From Phyllobacteriaceae bacterium (GTDB lineage Bacteria > Pseudomonadota > Alphaproteobacteria > Rhizobiales > Ancalomicrobiaceae), in assembly GCA_012517025.1 (NCBI GenBank), contig JAAYVT010000612.1:1-16783 (forward strand): DNA of 16,783 nucleotides. Reading direction: 5' to 3'. The notes beneath the pieces were generated by a model. The model searched no databases and had not been told where the DNA came from. It saw only the letters and a list, made by a program, of their open reading frames with translations. A program made the position numbers and the translations under genes. Each line of letters starts with the position of its first letter. Positions within the stretch are counted from its first letter, which is position 1. Shown here one piece after another: positions 13,866 through 16,783 of the stretch.

Positions 13866-13895
13866 GACGCAAGCGATTCAAGGGACCATTGCGTC
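13866..13895. promoter_or_regulatory. Inverted repeat in the MFS-LysR intergenic region, candidate operator
   Basis: GACGCAA (13866-13872) and TTGCGTC (13889-13895) are perfect inverted complements separated by 16 bases. The site lies near the middle of the 116-bp divergent gap, where a LysR regulator normally binds to control itself and its target. The spacing is longer than the classic T-N11-A box, so it may mark two half-sites on one DNA face. No protein-specific evidence exists. Confidence 0.5.
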
Positions 13896-13923
13896 GAACG
13901 CCTCTCGTCGCTAGACGAAGACG

Positions 13924-14814
13924 ATGTCCGATCTCGATCTGAACCTCCTCGTCGCGCTCGACGCGCTGCTGACCGAGAAGAGCGTCTCGGCTGCCGCGCG
14001 ACGGCTCGGGCTCAGCACTTCGGCGACGAGCCGCACCCTGGCGCGGCTCCGCGCCGCGACCGGCGATCCGCTGTTGGTGCCGGCCGGGCGCGCCCTGGTG
14101 GCGACGCCGCATGCCGAGGCGATCGCCGGGCGGGTGCGGGAGCTGACCGACGCCGTCCGGACGATCTTGGCGCCGCCGCCGCCGCTCGACGTCCGCGATC
14201 TGCGTCGCGACTTCACCATTCGCGCCAACGAGGCCTTCGTGCTGCTGCACGCCGCTCGGCTCTCCGCCGCGGTGGCGAAGGCGGCGCCGGGGGTGCTGCT
14301 GCGGTTCGCCCCGAAGCCGGAGAAGGAGATCCGCTCGCTGCGCGAGGCGGCGGTCGACCTCGACATCGGGGTGATCTCCGGCGACGGCGGTGAGCTGCGG
14401 GGGCAGGCGTTGTTTCGAGACGGCTTCGTCGGCATCGCGCGGATCGGGCATCCAATCCTGGCGGCGCCGCCTTCCGCCGCCGACTTCGTCGCCTGGGGGC
14501 ACGTGGTGGCGTCGCGGCGGGGGCTGTTTTCCGGGCCGGTCGACGCGCCGCTCGCAGCCCTCGGCCTCACCCGTCGGGTGATGGTGGTGGTGCCCGGCTT
14601 TCCGGCGGTGGCGGCGGTCACGGCCGCCTCCGATCTGCTCGGGTTGGTGCCGCGTTCGTTCTGCCGGGCGGGCGCGATCGGCGCGACGGCGATGTTCGAG
14701 TTGCCGGTCGCCACGCCGGAGATCGTGGTGTCGCAGACGTGGCATCCGCGGATGGACGCCGATCCCGGTCACCGCTGGCTGCGCGGGCTGATCTTCGAGG
14801 CGTTCCACGGGTAG
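13924..14814 (+). CDS. LysR-family transcriptional regulator
   Basis: This 296-aa regulator has an N-terminal winged HTH (about 4-63, DLNLLVALDALLTEKSVSAA then ARRLGLSTSATSRTLARLR and GDPLLV). A linker helix and a LysR substrate-binding fold (about 94-290) follow. The length is normal. It is divergent from the DHA2 exporter, so it probably senses an exported compound or metabolite and controls that gene. The ribosome site at ATG 13924 is poor (ACGAAG), which suggests low expression. The effector is unknown. Confidence 0.9.
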   Translation: MSDLDLNLLVALDALLTEKSVSAAARRLGLSTSATSRTLARLRAATGDPLLVPAGRALVATPHAEAIAGRVRELTDAVRTILAPPPPLDVRDLRRDFTIRANEAFVLLHAARLSAAVAKAAPGVLLRFAPKPEKEIRSLREAAVDLDIGVISGDGGELRGQALFRDGFVGIARIGHPILAAPPSAADFVAWGHVVASRRGLFSGPVDAPLAALGLTRRVMVVVPGFPAVAAVTAASDLLGLVPRSFCRAGAIGATAMFELPVATPEIVVSQTWHPRMDADPGHRWLRGLIFEAFHG

Positions 14815-14840
14815 ACGGCGCCGAGGCGCCGCGCCGCCGT
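14815..14840 (+). terminator. GC-rich hairpin at the end of the LysR gene
   Basis: ACGGCG (14815-14820) pairs with CGCCGT (14835-14840), starting right after the LysR stop. An internal GGCGCC repeat offers alternative folds. It has only a short T at the end and overlaps the TTGACA of the next promoter. It is a weak terminator candidate. Confidence 0.3.
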
Positions 14841-14869
14841 TGACAATTCGAAGGATCTCAAAGTATCGC
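14840..14869 (+). promoter_or_regulatory. Possible sigma-70 promoter for the AcoR-type regulator
   Basis: TTGACA (14840-14845) is a perfect -35 box. After 18 bases comes TATCGC (14864-14869), a weak -10 match, in a locally AT-richer stretch. It lies about 170 bases ahead of the activator's start at 15039. The remainder of the 224-bp gap (14870-15038) shows no other clear site or gene. Confidence 0.4.
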
Positions 14870-15038
14870 TGAGGAAGAGGTCGCTCGAAGACTGCCCCGA
14901 GGCGGTCGCGTCACCGCGCCGGAGCCGTCCGAACGATCGACGACAAGAAGAATGCCGCGGCATCGCGCGACGGGCTCGAGTCCGTCGTCGCGGACGACGG
15001 CGACGAGACATCCACCGAGGATGTTCTGGGAGGAAGGC

Positions 15039-16783
<1,745 letters not shown>

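Noticed and set aside
14815..15038. Sigma-54 promoter upstream of the AcoR-type regulator
   Set aside because: I looked for the TGGCAC-N5-TTGC pattern and found none. Such a site is more likely ahead of the regulator's target operon outside the window.

Overview
This is a GC-rich window with the gene style of an alphaproteobacterium, most likely order Hyphomicrobiales (Rhizobiales). The grounds are the gene families, the receiver/HWE-class kinase, and repeated promoters of the alphaproteobacterial general stress response (EcfG/PhyR) type. I see no rRNA, tRNA, CRISPR array, insertion sequence or prophage. The placement is inference; nothing in the window fixes the genus.

Layout. (1) 1-854, + strand: the tail of a DUF883-type glycine-zipper protein, a coupled two-helix membrane protein, and a small secreted protein behind an EcfG-type promoter. 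(2) 993-4955, - strand: a tightly packed set reading DUF1269 glycine-zipper protein, low-affinity-iron-permease-family membrane protein, CHASE3 histidine kinase, single-domain response regulator, and receiver-HisKA_2 kinase. Neighbours there overlap by 4 bp or are 1-22 bp apart. (3) 4997-7107, - strand: an ABC_membrane_2 (SbmA/BacA/YddA-like) exporter and a 54-aa DUF1328 protein. (4) 7108-7357: a 250-bp divergent control region carrying two back-to-back EcfG-type promoters. (5) 7358-11237, + strand: dps, a 25-aa hydrophobic peptide, an SH3-domain periplasmic protein, a glycine-zipper lipoprotein and the glycogen-debranching enzyme glgX. (6) 11317-12375, + strand: a zinc-ribbon metallopeptidase. 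(7) 12434-14814: a DHA2-type MFS exporter and a LysR regulator, divergently arranged. (8) 15039-16783, + strand: an AcoR-type sigma-54 activator, cut by the window end.

How it fits together. Four exact matches to GGAAC-N16/17-CGTT, the -35/-10 consensus of EcfG-family sigma factors, lie 30-122 bp upstream of start codons: the small secreted protein, DUF1269, DUF1328 and dps. Most genes around them belong to families typical of stationary-phase or envelope stress (Dps, DUF1328, DUF1269, DUF883, glycine-zipper proteins, SH3 protein, debranching enzyme). Regions 1 to 5 therefore read as a general-stress-response island. Its embedded HisKA_2 kinase and single-domain receiver are of the kinds that tune that response. 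The right-hand third (metallopeptidase, LysR/MFS, AcoR) looks like ordinary accessory genes without that promoter signature.

I found no clearly new enzymatic or defence system. The most distinctive items are the promoter cluster, an 11-bp C homopolymer at the DUF1269/iron-permease-family boundary where loss of one base would fuse the two reading frames, and inverted repeats overlapping or abutting two of the stress promoters.
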